Assembly: GCA_030141585.1 (NCBI GenBank)
Contig: JAQIFP010000064.1
Location: forward strand, 1 to 32,623
Reading direction: 5' to 3'
DNA from: Ophryocystis elektroscirrha
Lineage: Eukaryota; Apicomplexa; Conoidasida; Neogregarinorida; Ophryocystidae
Length of the DNA stretch: 32,623 nt
In this document: piece after piece, positions 18,901 to 29,753 of the stretch
Numbering within the stretch: the first letter of the stretch is position 1
How the letters are laid out: each line of letters starts with the position of its first letter
Position numbers and translations under genes: made by a program
Notes under the pieces: generated by a model
The model's database searches: none
What the model was told of the DNA's origin: nothing
The model's input: only the letters and a program-made list of their open reading frames with translations

Positions 18901-21754
18901 ATGTCAAACAGAGATTATTCAATGCTTATGTTTGTTTCTGCAGCAACACATTGTATTCATCAAAGTGAAGAAATTTCAGCATCTAATTTCTTCTATATTT
19001 GATAATTGGCTCGAAACATCTAATGAAAAATATATCATTATTATGTATAACATTCTTTATCTTTTAATCAGTATATTTCAGCAAGCACGATCTGACAATT
19101 TTTCAGCTCAGTTAAACGATGTTCCAATTACTTTAGTGAAACATGTTCGAAAACTTTTTTTCATATTTCGAGGGTTCAAATTCATGAATAATCAAGTAAA
19201 ATTCATTATATACATAAACTTTATAATGTCTATATATATAGCAATATTAGATGATACGCAATAAATTATTTATACATCAATATTTGATAATGACTAATAA
19301 ATAATTGATATATACATATATATACATATATATACATATATATAAATGTAAATATATCAATATACATATATATATATAGATATATATTTACATGGGTAAT
19401 ACAAAGATTTATATATATTTAAAAGGAATTAAGTAAACTCAGTTGTATTTGATTGATTTATGCATATAATATATCTTTATATGCGTAATGAACAATTCCG
19501 TATATGAAGTTTACTTTATGCATCTGTTTTATAAAATATATATTTACCTATATGCTATATAGTATAATATACTTCAGAAAATATATATAATATGTACTCT
19601 TATATACATCTTAATAACAGTGTTATCATTAAAAATGCTTAGTAAATTTTTTATGCAATATTATTTTGTGATTTTAATACAATCTGATTTATTGTTTAAT
19701 AGGTTAAATTCTGTTTACCGATATCCTCAAAAAATGAAGTAATTTTGAAGAGCACCATTCTGTATTTAATTCAATTTTATTTGAAACGGGGTCTTCTTAA
19801 CTTAAACGCTATACCAGAAAATCTATTTTTCTGTTTTTGGAATGAAAATCTTAAAGAAAAAGCTTTAAAAAATGTTCAGGTAATCATTTTATTATTATAT
19901 ATAAATATTGATTATTTTATTTATACTAAATTTTTTTTTTAGATAGCTATAGAATCTTCAAAGAATCCTGCATACATAACAAATCGCTTATCTTCTATCC
20001 TTCAAGATAGCATTTTTGATATAGTTGTTACTTGCCAAGACCGCTGCTGGTGGTGTCAACCGTTTCAGAGTTCTGTACTAAACAATTTTTATACATCTCA
20101 CTGTCAAAATAAACAGGTAAAAAATAAATTTCAATTATGCATATTTTTATAGACTGTTTTTGATATATTTTCAAAGCAGCTAACATTAGCATTGAAAGAA
20201 GGATTACCCGAAAAAAATATTAAAATTCTTCTCAAAAGCATAGAGCAAAATAAAAATCTGTACATGAAAACTTGTGGAACTGGTTCCTGTTTTATACATC
20301 ATTTGAATGATTCCCTTAAAATACTTCTCTCGACTGAGTTTGATATCTTCAACGTATATGCCACTTTATTTTTTTCTTATTGGATTTGTAATTTATTTAT
20401 CAAAATACGTTTCAAATTCATCAAAGAAATACGAGCTATGAAATTATTATTAAAAGATGCTATTGTCCATCATGTAAGCTTTAAGTATAACACAGAATTA
20501 TATAAAATCTTTATATACAAATATATACAATAATCAATAATTAATGCTTATTTTGAACTAATTATTTTAAACAATTATACATACATATACTCACACTACA
20601 TATTATACTGATCAAGTCTATACTAACACATATGTATTTTGTTTTTACGTGTTTTCAATATTTGCTACATTACGATTGCTACGAATAATGAATTTCGTAT
20701 ATAGTATATACAATTTATAAAAAAAATAATATTTTTTTAAAATATTATTTGTAGTATATAATAAATAATATATAATATGTAATATAAATTAAATTTATTT
20801 AATATTTATTATGTATAATAATGTAATTAAATAAATTATAATTAAGACACTTTATTAAGTTTATAAAGCTCTAAGAAGTTAGTTGTTGTTTTTATACCAG
20901 TCTGTGTATTAATATATTTTACTCTATACAAATATATTTCCACAGCAGTGTAACCTTTGCAGCAATCAACATAATTATTTTTGTTGTCATATACATGTTA
21001 AGAAACCATATTATATTATTGATATTACTGAATACAAAAATTACAAACAAAATGCTTTATTATTTCACTAACATAAATGAATTGGTTCTTAATTGTAGGG
21101 TTCTATTTATATTTCTGAAACTACCAATAATGACGCTATTAATGTTGACCAAGAATCTTCAAATAGCTTATTCACAAGTTTTTCTTGCCTTTTATCTAAA
21201 AGTATCATACTACTTTTTACCTGTATATTACTGAGCAAGTTCAACTCATTATATCTTGAAACAACCGATAAGTAATACCTTATTTAATTAGAGAAAAAAA
21301 GCAGTTAAAAAAAAACCCACAAAATATAATAGTTTATCTAATAGTAGCCATTATGTGTTTGCACACATTTCAGTATATATATATATATATATATCTATAT
21401 AAATAAGTAGTAAAAGTTTATATGTGCAATAACTTATATTTGATAAAATAACTGTAATCATAAATTGCATAAAGTATGTAACTGAATTCAATATAGTGAA
21501 GAAGACGAAAAGACCCTTGCATTCAGTGAAGAAAAGGCAGAGTTTGATATCGCTGATATTGAAACAATTATAGCCGGATTTTTCAAAAGAATCTCAGATA
21601 TTTATAAAAATAAATCTACTGCTAACATTTCTTCCACCATTAAGTTTATTCGGGTAAATATAATTTTATAAGCGATAAATTTTAGCCATGGATCATGTCT
21701 CACATCAACAAAGCAATCGTTAATCATTTATCTGCTGATTTTGTCATCAAATAA
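12746..21754 (+). CDS. Large (~1,610 aa) multi-exon helical protein, not identified
   Basis: Exons: 12746-12930, (12987-12998 optional), 13029-13107, 13139-13241, 13273-13471, 13506-13563, 14039-14185, 14226-14285, 14319-14582, 15040-15186, 15341-15471, 16162-16482, 16516-16853, 17308-17515, 17555-17958, 18061-18341, 18371-19195, 19703-19879, 19943-20116, 20153-20473, 21099-21271, 21497-21653 and 21686-21754 (TAA). All phases join over 4,833 nt, strong support for one gene. The N-terminus is basic (MLKKKRHSS, then Ser/Asn-rich), like a nuclear signal. The rest is Leu/Ile/Asn-rich, with helix after helix, as in HEAT/ARM-type scaffolds, and without membrane spans or a catalytic motif. A CTACSC cluster sits near residue 890. 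Segments reading FFERFMNHF, ILAENHFW and LLKSIEQNKNLYMKTC recall FANCD2, and the size is close, but I could not make a consistent alignment. Blm10/PA200 was the other thought. I leave the function open. Confidence 0.8.
13564..14038 (+). other. 475-nt intron of the large gene
   Basis: AT-rich, with ATATAATAT words near 13601-13680. No gene is seen in it. Confidence 0.7.
14583..15039 (+). other. 457-nt intron of the large gene
   Basis: AT-rich, without an obvious repeat or RNA. The acceptor is ttcttttag|GC at 15039; an earlier acceptor (attgcag, 15018) would break the frame. Confidence 0.65.
15472..16161 (+). other. 690-nt intron of the large gene with (AT)n run
   Basis: Longest intron in the large gene. 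It contains an (AT)n run near 15910-15950. No coding frame in phase, no RNA gene. Confidence 0.7.
16854..17307 (+). other. 454-nt intron of the large gene
   Basis: AT-rich; nothing recognisable inside. Splicing joins CGT G to GG ATA in frame. Confidence 0.7.
19196..19702 (+). other. 507-nt intron of the large gene with TATACA repeats
   Basis: It contains 'tatatacata' repeats near 19310-19390. No gene is seen. Confidence 0.7.
20474..21098 (+). other. 625-nt intron of the large gene
   Basis: It includes a self-complementary AT tract near 20720-20830 made of 'aaataatatttttttaaaatattattt'-like words. No coding or RNA gene is supported. Confidence 0.65.
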
Positions 21755-22254
21755 TCCACTTTCACTCCCGGACTTTTAATTTTATGTTCTCAAAAGTAAT
21801 TTTCCGTATAATTATAATGAATACAATCTCATGATTAAGTGATTTCTATTATATAGAGAAAAATATAACATACATATAACATACATAATATATATATATA
21901 TATATATAAAATTATTTAAATTTTATATTTAAATCTTAATATCTTTATTAATGTTCATTTGATATAAGTTTTACTATTTTAAATAAGTAAAGGGGTATTT
22001 ATTATTCTGTATATATGCAATATAAATATCTCTGAATCTAATTTATTTAATATAATTAATTTTCTATTTTACCTTATATATATATATTTTTTACAAAGAA
22101 ATAATGTTATTTAATTAAATTTATAAAAATTAATAAAATTTTATGATATATAATAATGCTAAAATTTATTATTAAAAGTTGATTTAGACTAGAATTAGCT
22201 TTGGAGATAATTTATTGTATGTATAGGTAGGAACGCAAAGCAATAGGTCCGTCC
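21755..22254. other. 500-bp intergenic region, large gene / CDKAL1
   Basis: It holds the 3' end of the large gene and the CDKAL1 promoter. It is very AT-rich, with a (TA)n run near 21891-21910. No ORF, RNA or named motif is seen. Confidence 0.6.
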
Positions 22255-22883
22255 ATGAACCGACGGTCAAAATGGAACCGCCCTGTATTATTAACAGCCA
22301 TAGTATTGGGTGGTTTTGTTACAACTTTATATTTATATTCCGAGTCAAAAAAAAAGAATTTAAAAAAAAATTCGCATGTCAAAATTGAAAGTTTAAGTCA
22401 AATTGAAGCTGATCAAAATAATTCAGAAGGAGAAAAAGAAATAGAAGCTCTTTCTACACATGTTCGAGAACCAATATCCAACACAGATTTATTATTGAAT
22501 AAGAAAAACCGCCGAATAAAAAGTGATAAAGATGTTGTAACGGACACTCCCAATCCAATAATTCCTGGAACGCAACGAATTTACGTGCGTACATTCGGTT
22601 GCTCACATAATAACTCAGACTCAGAAACTATGAGTATGTAGACAAATAAAAACATTATATTTAGTGGGTTTACTCAAGGATTATGGCTACAGTATAGCTG
22701 ATACTCTTGAAGAAGGGGATTTGTGTGTTGTTAATAGGTCGGTAGTCTATTTAAAACAATTATACAATTATTTTATTATTAATAAAACCATTAATCAAAT
22801 TAATTACTAATATAATTAATATGTTTCAATAAAATATAAATTTAAAAAAAAAATATAACGTATAATTAATTTATTCTAAAAAT

Positions 22884-22927
<44 letters not shown>

Positions 22928-25283
22928 ATCGTTAAATTGTGTTTATATTAGTTTAATTATTTATTTATTAATCATTTATTAAAGTTCGTATTCCAATTAT
23001 ATATATATATATATTTATTTACTAAAAATAGTTATTATATACGATTAATTTATTAAATGTGTTAATTTATTATTAATTACCCATGAAATTTTATTTAGCT
23101 GTACAGTAAAAAATCCTTCGCAAGAAGCAATGGCGTCATTGATTAAAAAAGCACAAATTCAAGACAAAAAAGTTGTTGTTACTGGTTGCGTTCCTCAATC
23201 TGATAATAAGCTAGACATACTCCAAAATGTTTCTCTTCTGGGAGTGACCCAATTAAATCGTAAGTTTTGATCTTTTATTATAAAAGACTCTGTATTTAAG
23301 CTTCGTGTTTTTGCGCTTTACCAAATAATGCTATCTAAATTTTTTATTATTAGATTTATTTATATATATATGTGTGTGCTCGCGATATGTTATACAATCT
23401 AGAAGCACATATAGTTATATTTATGCACATAAATCATTGAAAATCTTTACATAATATATCACAAAGTTTGTTCTATAAATTTAATTGGCAGGTATTGTGG
23501 AGACTGTTGAGCAAACTTTAAAAGGACATAGAGTTGAACTACTAACAAAAGCGGAACTGCCGTCATTGGATTTACCTAAATTACGAAAAAACCGGTTTAT
23601 TGAAAGTAAATTGATTTTACAATAAATTAATTTGATTAGTTATTCCTATCTCTGGGGGCTGTCTAGGCTCTTGTACGTTTTGTAAAACTAAATATGCACG
23701 GTAAGTCTTATGCTTTTATCAACTAACTCAATTACTGTTCATAAAATTTATTACATATATCAAAATTTATTTATGTAATACATATTTTATAGTTTATAAT
23801 CTGAATATAATAATATGTTGGTAGCGTATAATTCGAGTTATAAATATAATAGGATAAATTATTAAACATCTGCTTCATTTTATTCATCTAAATGCAAACT
23901 AATATGACGTTATAACTGTATGTATCATATTATATACATAAATTGTAAACAAAATTATCTAAAGCTAATAAGTTATATGAAATTTTGATATGTCACATAT
24001 ATACTGTTTGCAGAGGGGACTTAAGCAGTTATGAGATTTCAGCAATAGTAAACAGAATAGAATCTTCTATAAAGGACGGGGTCAAGCAAATTTGGCTGAC
24101 TTCAGAAGACTTGGGTGCATATGGATTAGATATTGGAACGGATATAATACAGTTGCTTCAAGAGTGTACAGGCTTTCTCGAGAAATATGAAAAATCAACA
24201 AATGAGCGCATAATGCTCCGTTTAGGTAAAACAGCTAAGTTTTGCTATATTATCCTAGGTATGACTAATCCTCCGTACATGCTTATTCATAATGAAAAAA
24301 TTGTAAAGATATTAAACCATAGAAACGTTTTTAAATTCCTCCATATTCCAGTACAATCTGGCTCAACTCAAGTGTTAAATAAAATGGTATTCATTATGCT
24401 TTAATCATTAAACAATTATTTATTTTAGAATCGTGAATATCAAATTGAAGATTTCAAATTCTTGGTGGATACTGTACTTAACAATGTACCTAGAGTTACA
24501 ATCGCTACTGATATAATATGCGGCTTTCCTACCGAAACTGATGAAGACCATAAAGAAACGATAAACTTATTAGATAAATATAAGTTTCCTGTAATAAATA
24601 TATATTAATAATATTTTATAAATATACATATATTAGAGAAACCAACATATTTATTATATGTATACATATTATGTCTTAATATAAATTTAATAACAGTATT
24701 ACGTTAGTAAATGTATTTATATCATATGAATCAGTATACATATAATATAAATGAATCTGTATATATTCTATATTATAAATTCTTATTATATTTATATTGT
24801 TTTATTGAATAGGTAGTGAATATCTCACAATTCTATTCCCGTCCCGGGACACCTGCATCCAAATACCCCAAAGTGAAATCACAAGTGATATTCTATTATT
24901 AATTTATTTTCTTAATTATTTTCTTATCTTCTTATATAATTATATATAATAATTATATATATATATATAATAATAATATAATTTGTATTATTTAGATTGT
25001 CAAAAAACGAAGCCAAGAAATGTCAGCTCTATTTAGATCGTATAAATGCACGGACTTTTTTCTCAATTCTTATCAGCGTGTCTGGTTTACTGAGATAGAA
25101 AGAAATCAATTAGTCGGACATACTATTCACTATATTAAATGCACCATACCTATAGACGAAAGTTTGCTAGGTCAATCAGACTGGGTATATATAACAGAAG
25201 TTACCAAATGGCATATCGTCGGTTATTTAAAACAGCCTCCATGCGATAATTTCAATTCAATTGATGAATTGTATATACAATAA
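22255..25283 (+). CDS. CDKAL1: CDKAL1-type threonylcarbamoyladenosine tRNA methylthiotransferase with N-terminal membrane anchor
   Basis: Radical-SAM enzyme that converts t6A37 to ms2t6A37 in tRNA-Lys(UUU), aiding accurate reading of lysine codons. Exons: 22255-22633, 22665-22737, 23099-23259, 23492-23605, 23640-23700, 24014-24225, 24259-24386, 24429-24590, 24813-24884 and 24996-25283; 549 residues, all phases join. The MTTase N domain has [12 protein letters not shown] (Cys ~116), VNSCTVKNP (Cys ~152) and VTGCVPQ (Cys ~181), which bind the auxiliary cluster. The radical-SAM motif CLGSCTFC follows (Cys ~250, 254, 257), then [30 protein letters not shown] and [15 protein letters not shown]-like domain ends the protein. 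Residues ~10-28 ([19 protein letters not shown]) form one hydrophobic span after a basic MNRRSKWNR. Animal CDKAL1 carries its anchor at the C-terminus instead, and here the C-terminus has none. The catalytic domain would probably face the cytosol if the Lys-rich flank stays outside. Confidence 0.95.
22886..22929. repeat. (AT)n microsatellite with inverted flanks
   Basis: About 38 nt of alternating AT in CDKAL1 intron 2, flanked by ataacat on the left and atgttat on the right, which are reverse complements. The whole element can fold into one long hairpin. Confidence 0.8.
24226..24258 (+). other. 33-nt stopless in-frame intron in CDKAL1
   Basis: GTAAAACA...TATCCTAG, 33 nt, no stop in frame. 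Splicing restores the universal LRLGMTNPP motif. If retained, 11 residues would be inserted inside it. Splicing is therefore inferred from conservation, not from frame. Confidence 0.85.
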
Positions 25284-25418
25284 ACAAACCGAATAGTAAA
25301 AACAGACGTTTTTTTGCGAAAATGTGTTTTTTGAGAAAAAATAAGAAAATATTTGATTTAGACGTGAAAATTTTACAAAACATATAATAATTTCTACCGG
25401 TCCTGAAAACTTTATTAA

Positions 25419-26965
25419 ATGATAACATTATATCAATATGCTGGGTTATCTACAGCATTGGTTTTAGGTTTACTGACATATGTTTTTATTTGTTTTGATG
25501 TATTATACGATACTCTCACTTTTTTATCAACTGTCAAAATATGTACCATCGTAAGTAAAAAATGATTTATAGAAAAACCTATAGTTTTTAACGTTATTTT
25601 TTTTAGATTGTATATAATTTCTGTATCATGATATGTTTTCTAACAGCAAAGCTGTTTTTACGTATATTTATTGGTCAGTTAAGGGCATTAGAATTTGAGG
25701 TATAAGTTTAATTGATTTTAGTGTCAAATTATAGCATTTATACGAATTCGGAAGAAACTTGTTGACTGACACAGTAATATATCTTGTTCTATCTAATCCC
25801 ACGTTAAGTAACTTTTACAGTAATGTTTTATGAGAGCAATAGAAAGTCAAGCTACACCAACGACCACTCTTATACAGTTTGTATGTATTGTAATAATCTC
25901 TAAAATGGCGCATGTAATTGCTCACTTAAGGCTTTTTAGGGTACAAAAGTTTTGTCTCTGACCATATTTTAGGTTTTTGAAGCAGAGCCTTTCAGACCAA
26001 AGGATATATTCCGTTTGCTTGGTTTCCTTGCAGTTCTGATGGTGTGGGACATATTTTGCTTTACCACTATTATATCTAAAATTGAAAAAACTTCTTCAAT
26101 TTATCTCTGGTTATTATTTGAAGTATGAAAAATATATATACTGCAAAAGTCCAATATTGCATAGTTTGAAGAAATATAATAATCGGTATTGTCTATATAA
26201 TTATGAATGTATATTAAGTTAATATTATATTAATAATTATATGAAATATGTGTATTTATTTTATACATTTATTTATACTCCATTATAATATATACACTAA
26301 TATATATAACTTTGATCATTAAACTCTTTTCTAATAACAAATATATCTATATATAAATAATTAATTGTTATATACATGTATAGTATAGTATATATTATAA
26401 TAATAATAATAATAAATTAGTACTAGTGTAATTTTATTAATTATCTTACTCACCTTTTAGTACTTATAAGTATACTCAATTATATATGTAATTAAATGAC
26501 ATATTAGAGATATATATATATATATATATAGTAATATATATAGAGTAATAAAAATTGATTATGTATTTTATTAGATTTTGCAAAATTTAACATTTAACAC
26601 TGAAAATTGCATTGAATTTATGTTCCATCTAGTCAATTATTATCAAGGAGGAGACTGGACAACGAAGAGTTTTTATATATTCATTATAAACGTTATATTT
26701 GATATTCTTTCTTTGTGTATATTTTTCGTAAGATAGTAATCAAGTAAATATTCTTATAGCTAATTTTCATATTATTTTTATTCCAATCCCCAAATCACAT
26801 CCCCATGCATTTAGCTTCAGATATTTTTTTGGTAAGTAAAATAGTCAAACATATATGACTGATATACACATACAAAAATATATATATATTCATATATAAC
26901 ATGCTGCATATATCTACCTAGATATAAACTGATTGAAACGTATATATAAAATTTATAATATTAAT

Positions 26966-27029
<64 letters not shown>

Positions 27030-27751
27030 ATATATGTCTGTATATATAGTAGTTATTTTTGAAGGTAGAAAAGCACTAAGATTTAATTAATCATTTACTG
27101 CTATTATTAGGTAGGAAGAGCTTTAAATACAAAAATAAAAGCGATTCGTAATTACCGCAAATTTCTGGCTAATATCAAAGAAAAGTAAGCAAGTGTTAAT
27201 TAGTTCATATTATCAGATTCACTGAAGCTACGTTCGAAGAAATAGAAGAAGCAGATACCTGCATAGTATGCCAGGACATTTTATATGAAGGTTCCTGTAA
27301 ATTACCGTGCGGTCACATATTTCATCTAAATTGCTTGAAGTATGTTTTGTATATCTTTTGGTTACTCACATATAGAGCTTGGTTTGTGCGGCAACCAAAA
27401 TGCCCAACATGTAGATTAGATGCATTTGCTAGATCTGAAAATTCCACTGGAAATGCTGTAATCCCAGAACCCTCTACACAGCTGCATGCCAGAGCGCATA
27501 TTGTTGATAGTATTCCTCAAGCGGTTGAAACATCTCCACTTTCATCTGAGCCTAACAGACCTAATACCCTTTATTCTGTAATAAACTACGTTCGATCCAT
27601 TTTCATTCGACCTTCACCTCCATCAAAAGCCAAAATCAAAAAATTGAAGCTTACAAAACAATTGAAAAATAATGCTGAAAAAGTCAAACTTTACAAAAAA
27701 TTGGTAATCATTAACGAATCTAGCTTTAATGCATGTGTAATATTTAAATAA
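25419..27751 (+). CDS. SYVN1: HRD1/synoviolin-type ERAD E3 ubiquitin ligase
   Basis: Multi-spanning ER membrane RING ligase that ubiquitinates misfolded proteins and forms the ERAD retrotranslocation channel with partners such as SEL1L/Hrd3. Exons: 25419-25550, 25607-25699, 25735-25802, 25835-25940, 25973-26122, 26575-26727, 26760-26831, 27111-27184, 27217-27339 and 27376-27751; about 448 residues. Hydrophobic spans fill the first ~255 residues, probably six or more. FIGQLRALEFEHLYE (~63-77) matches the FGQLRAAEMEHLLE segment of HRD1. After the last span comes KFTEATFEEIEEADTC (HRD1: YPDATPEEL...C) and then a C3H2C3 RING-H2: Cys298, Cys301, Cys314, His316, His319, Cys322, Cys333, Cys336. The tail is short, Pro/Ser-rich, then Lys-rich; no CUE domain is seen. 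The exon at 25835 uses a weaker donor (GTTAAG) upstream and is less certain. The C-terminus could also splice at 27702 onto a small downstream exon. Confidence 0.9.
26123..26574 (+). other. 452-nt AT-rich intron of the HRD1-like gene
   Basis: Contains (TA)n near 26511-26530 and (TAA)n near 26397-26415. No gene is seen. Confidence 0.7.
26970..27025. repeat. (TA)n microsatellite in HRD1 intron
   Basis: About 56 nt of uninterrupted TA dinucleotides, followed by a TATGTGTA-type decay. It lies in the intron before the RING-proximal exons. Confidence 0.95.
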
Positions 27752-28250
27752 AAGGTGTTTTTAGAGCAGGAGTATGTAAATCAATATATTAATTATTATA
27801 TGATAATCAATTAAATCACTATCATAAATTTTACATGTTGTCGAAAATACATAAATACAGTCAAAATTCATTTATATATAATATATTTTTGTTGACTAAA
27901 TTTACTGGAAATGTATTCATGCAGCATGCTTGTGTAAAAATAAAAAATAATATAACATACATCAAATTATTTTAATTTTACGTATAAAACAGCACCCCCC
28001 TTCACTTTATAGTTTATATAAATACAAAAATTTTGTAATTATATTTATTTTTACCATAGGCGGATTCATATCACACAATAAGTTTAGAATGGTATAAGAT
28101 AGCGTTTACTGAAACAAAAAAAGAACAAATTTTAAGTAAAAATGCAACAAATAAATGAGAAAGCGATGATAAATATTTTAAACACCTTTTATTAACGAAC
28201 CAGACAAAGAACAGATTATATATACATATATAGTACGTAAGTATAAATAA
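27752..28250. other. 499-bp intergenic region, HRD1 / p23-like
   Basis: AT-rich, holding the HRD1 3' end and the promoter of the p23-like gene. A small candidate alternative last exon of HRD1 lies near 27767-27812. Otherwise nothing is recognised. Confidence 0.55.
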
Positions 28251-29463
28251 ATGATTCAAAATCCTCCTAAAGTGATATGGTATGAAAAAGATGACTTCAT
28301 ATCTATAAAAGTGAAATTTTTACCGGCCCCTTCTTCCCCATTGTGTAAATTAACGCCAGACGGAGATAAATCAAAATGTATTTATTTAGAGAGAGGAGAG
28401 CAAAAAGCTACGATAGAATTATACGATTATGTAACTCAATGGACTATAAAAGAAATTTCTTCTGATGAAATAATTATAACTCTTACGAAAAAAAATTCTG
28501 AGGTATCTTGGCCTACTTTATCTAACCAAAGATATAACTTTGTCTCGCTTGATTGGAATAAATTTGTTGAAAATGATGCTGAATCTAATAATACAAAAGA
28601 GCACCAGCCATCAAATATCTCCTCCATTAAAGTTTATTTCGACTTAACTGAAAAAGATACAGAACCGGTTCATGAACCGATTGAACTCAAATATATTCTC
28701 GCCAAAGACACTGACCCAAAGAAATACGAGCAAGCTGTTGAATTTTGGAGCAAAACATTGACTTCGGCACAAAAATGCAATACTCTTACACTCATGTGGA
28801 ATCGAACCTCCAAAGAAGAACGAAAGGTGATTATTTATAGAAAATAACCATTTGTTGCATCTCAAAGATATAACTAAACTAATATAAACAAAATCAAAAG
28901 ATCCAGAGAATTTAAATAGAAAATAGACACACAATAAATATAATAGAATAAATTTACATTCAATAAGTAGACATAATAACCATCAACTGCACTCCCCTTC
29001 GTATATGTACTTACACATATGCGTATATAAATATCCATAAACTTAAATATTAAAGCATCTTAAAATTATTTTTATCTATATATATCTTGTATATATAGAC
29101 AATTATAAATAGCAATTTATTGATTATTAACGGCATTATTAGGTTTTACTGAAAATATTAATTGAAACGATGGAAAAAGAAGACCCTAAAATATCAAAAG
29201 AAATAAAGGGGGGTTCAGAGTTATTAGAAGATTTGGATAATTCGGAATATTCCAGGTTACAAATTACTTATGCGTCCAAATGGGTCGACGCTTTCATTGA
29301 TTGTGAAAATTGCCGTATAGATATATTACTTAGTATGTTTTTATTTTTAAATATGCATGAAAAGCAAATTGTTTGCTCTACTTTTATTTGATTATGGTAC
29401 CTCTTGCCCCAATCACCTGATTGAACAGGAGAGCTATTAACGATTTATAAAATTAAAGCTTAA
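28251..29463 (+). CDS. p23/Sba1-like CS-domain protein with extra C-terminal region
   Basis: Exons 28251-28826 and 29143-29332, then probably 29429-29463. This gives 266 residues; if the last intron is retained, the frame ends at 29391. Residues ~5-110 form a CS domain: VIWYEKDDFISIKVKF, a beta-rich stretch ending in WTIKEIS, then the p23 hallmark SWPTLSNQRYNFVSLDWNKF (p23: SWPRLTKER.....DFN.W) followed by an acidic ENDAE. p23 is an HSP90 co-chaperone that stabilises the ATP-bound, client-holding state; other CS proteins (NudC, Siah-interacting protein) are possible. The remaining ~150 residues are unlike the short acidic tail of p23. They are charged and helical, include KKYEQAVEFW and ASKWVDAFIDCENC, and I do not recognise them. 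The coding start is the first ATG, followed closely by the domain. Confidence 0.75.
28827..29142 (+). other. 316-nt intron of the p23-like gene
   Basis: AT-rich, donor AAG|GTGATT, acceptor attattag at 29142. No gene is seen inside. An antisense open frame (28644-28934) overlaps its 5' part but looks like a shadow. Confidence 0.65.
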
Positions 29464-29753
29464 CATCTTTGGTGTTGATAAAACATGTAAGAATTTGTAT
29501 AATAACTGTTTTAATTTTGTAAAAACAATAATTGTATATTTTCTGTTGTGACAGTGTTTGTATAAATTTCTTAATTCTTTGTAAAAATCGAGTTTAATAT
29601 ACTTAAATGTTTTTTTCATAAAATATTCTTTATATAAATACGTACTATAAATAAGTTTTCAATGTTTTTAATTTTATGATAATATTAATAACTTAGTGTA
29701 TCATTAAATCATGTTTTTCAGAGAACCTACTCTATTTGTGATACAAATAAAAT
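29464..29753. other. 290-bp intergenic region, p23-like / importin beta
   Basis: AT-rich spacer with the importin-beta promoter and 5' UTR. No ORF or RNA gene is supported. Confidence 0.6.

Noticed and set aside
12746..21754. Calling the large protein FANCD2 or PA200/Blm10
   Set aside because: Only scattered short resemblances recalled from memory; no consistent end-to-end order of motifs, so no name is given.
25419..27751. Calling the RING ligase AMFR/gp78
   Set aside because: FIGQLRALEFEHLYE and the EATFEEIE-Cys spacing match HRD1 more closely, and there is no CUE domain.
28436..28934. Minus-strand ORFs over the p23-like gene
   Set aside because: Overlap a well supported CS-domain exon on the other strand and show no family motif.
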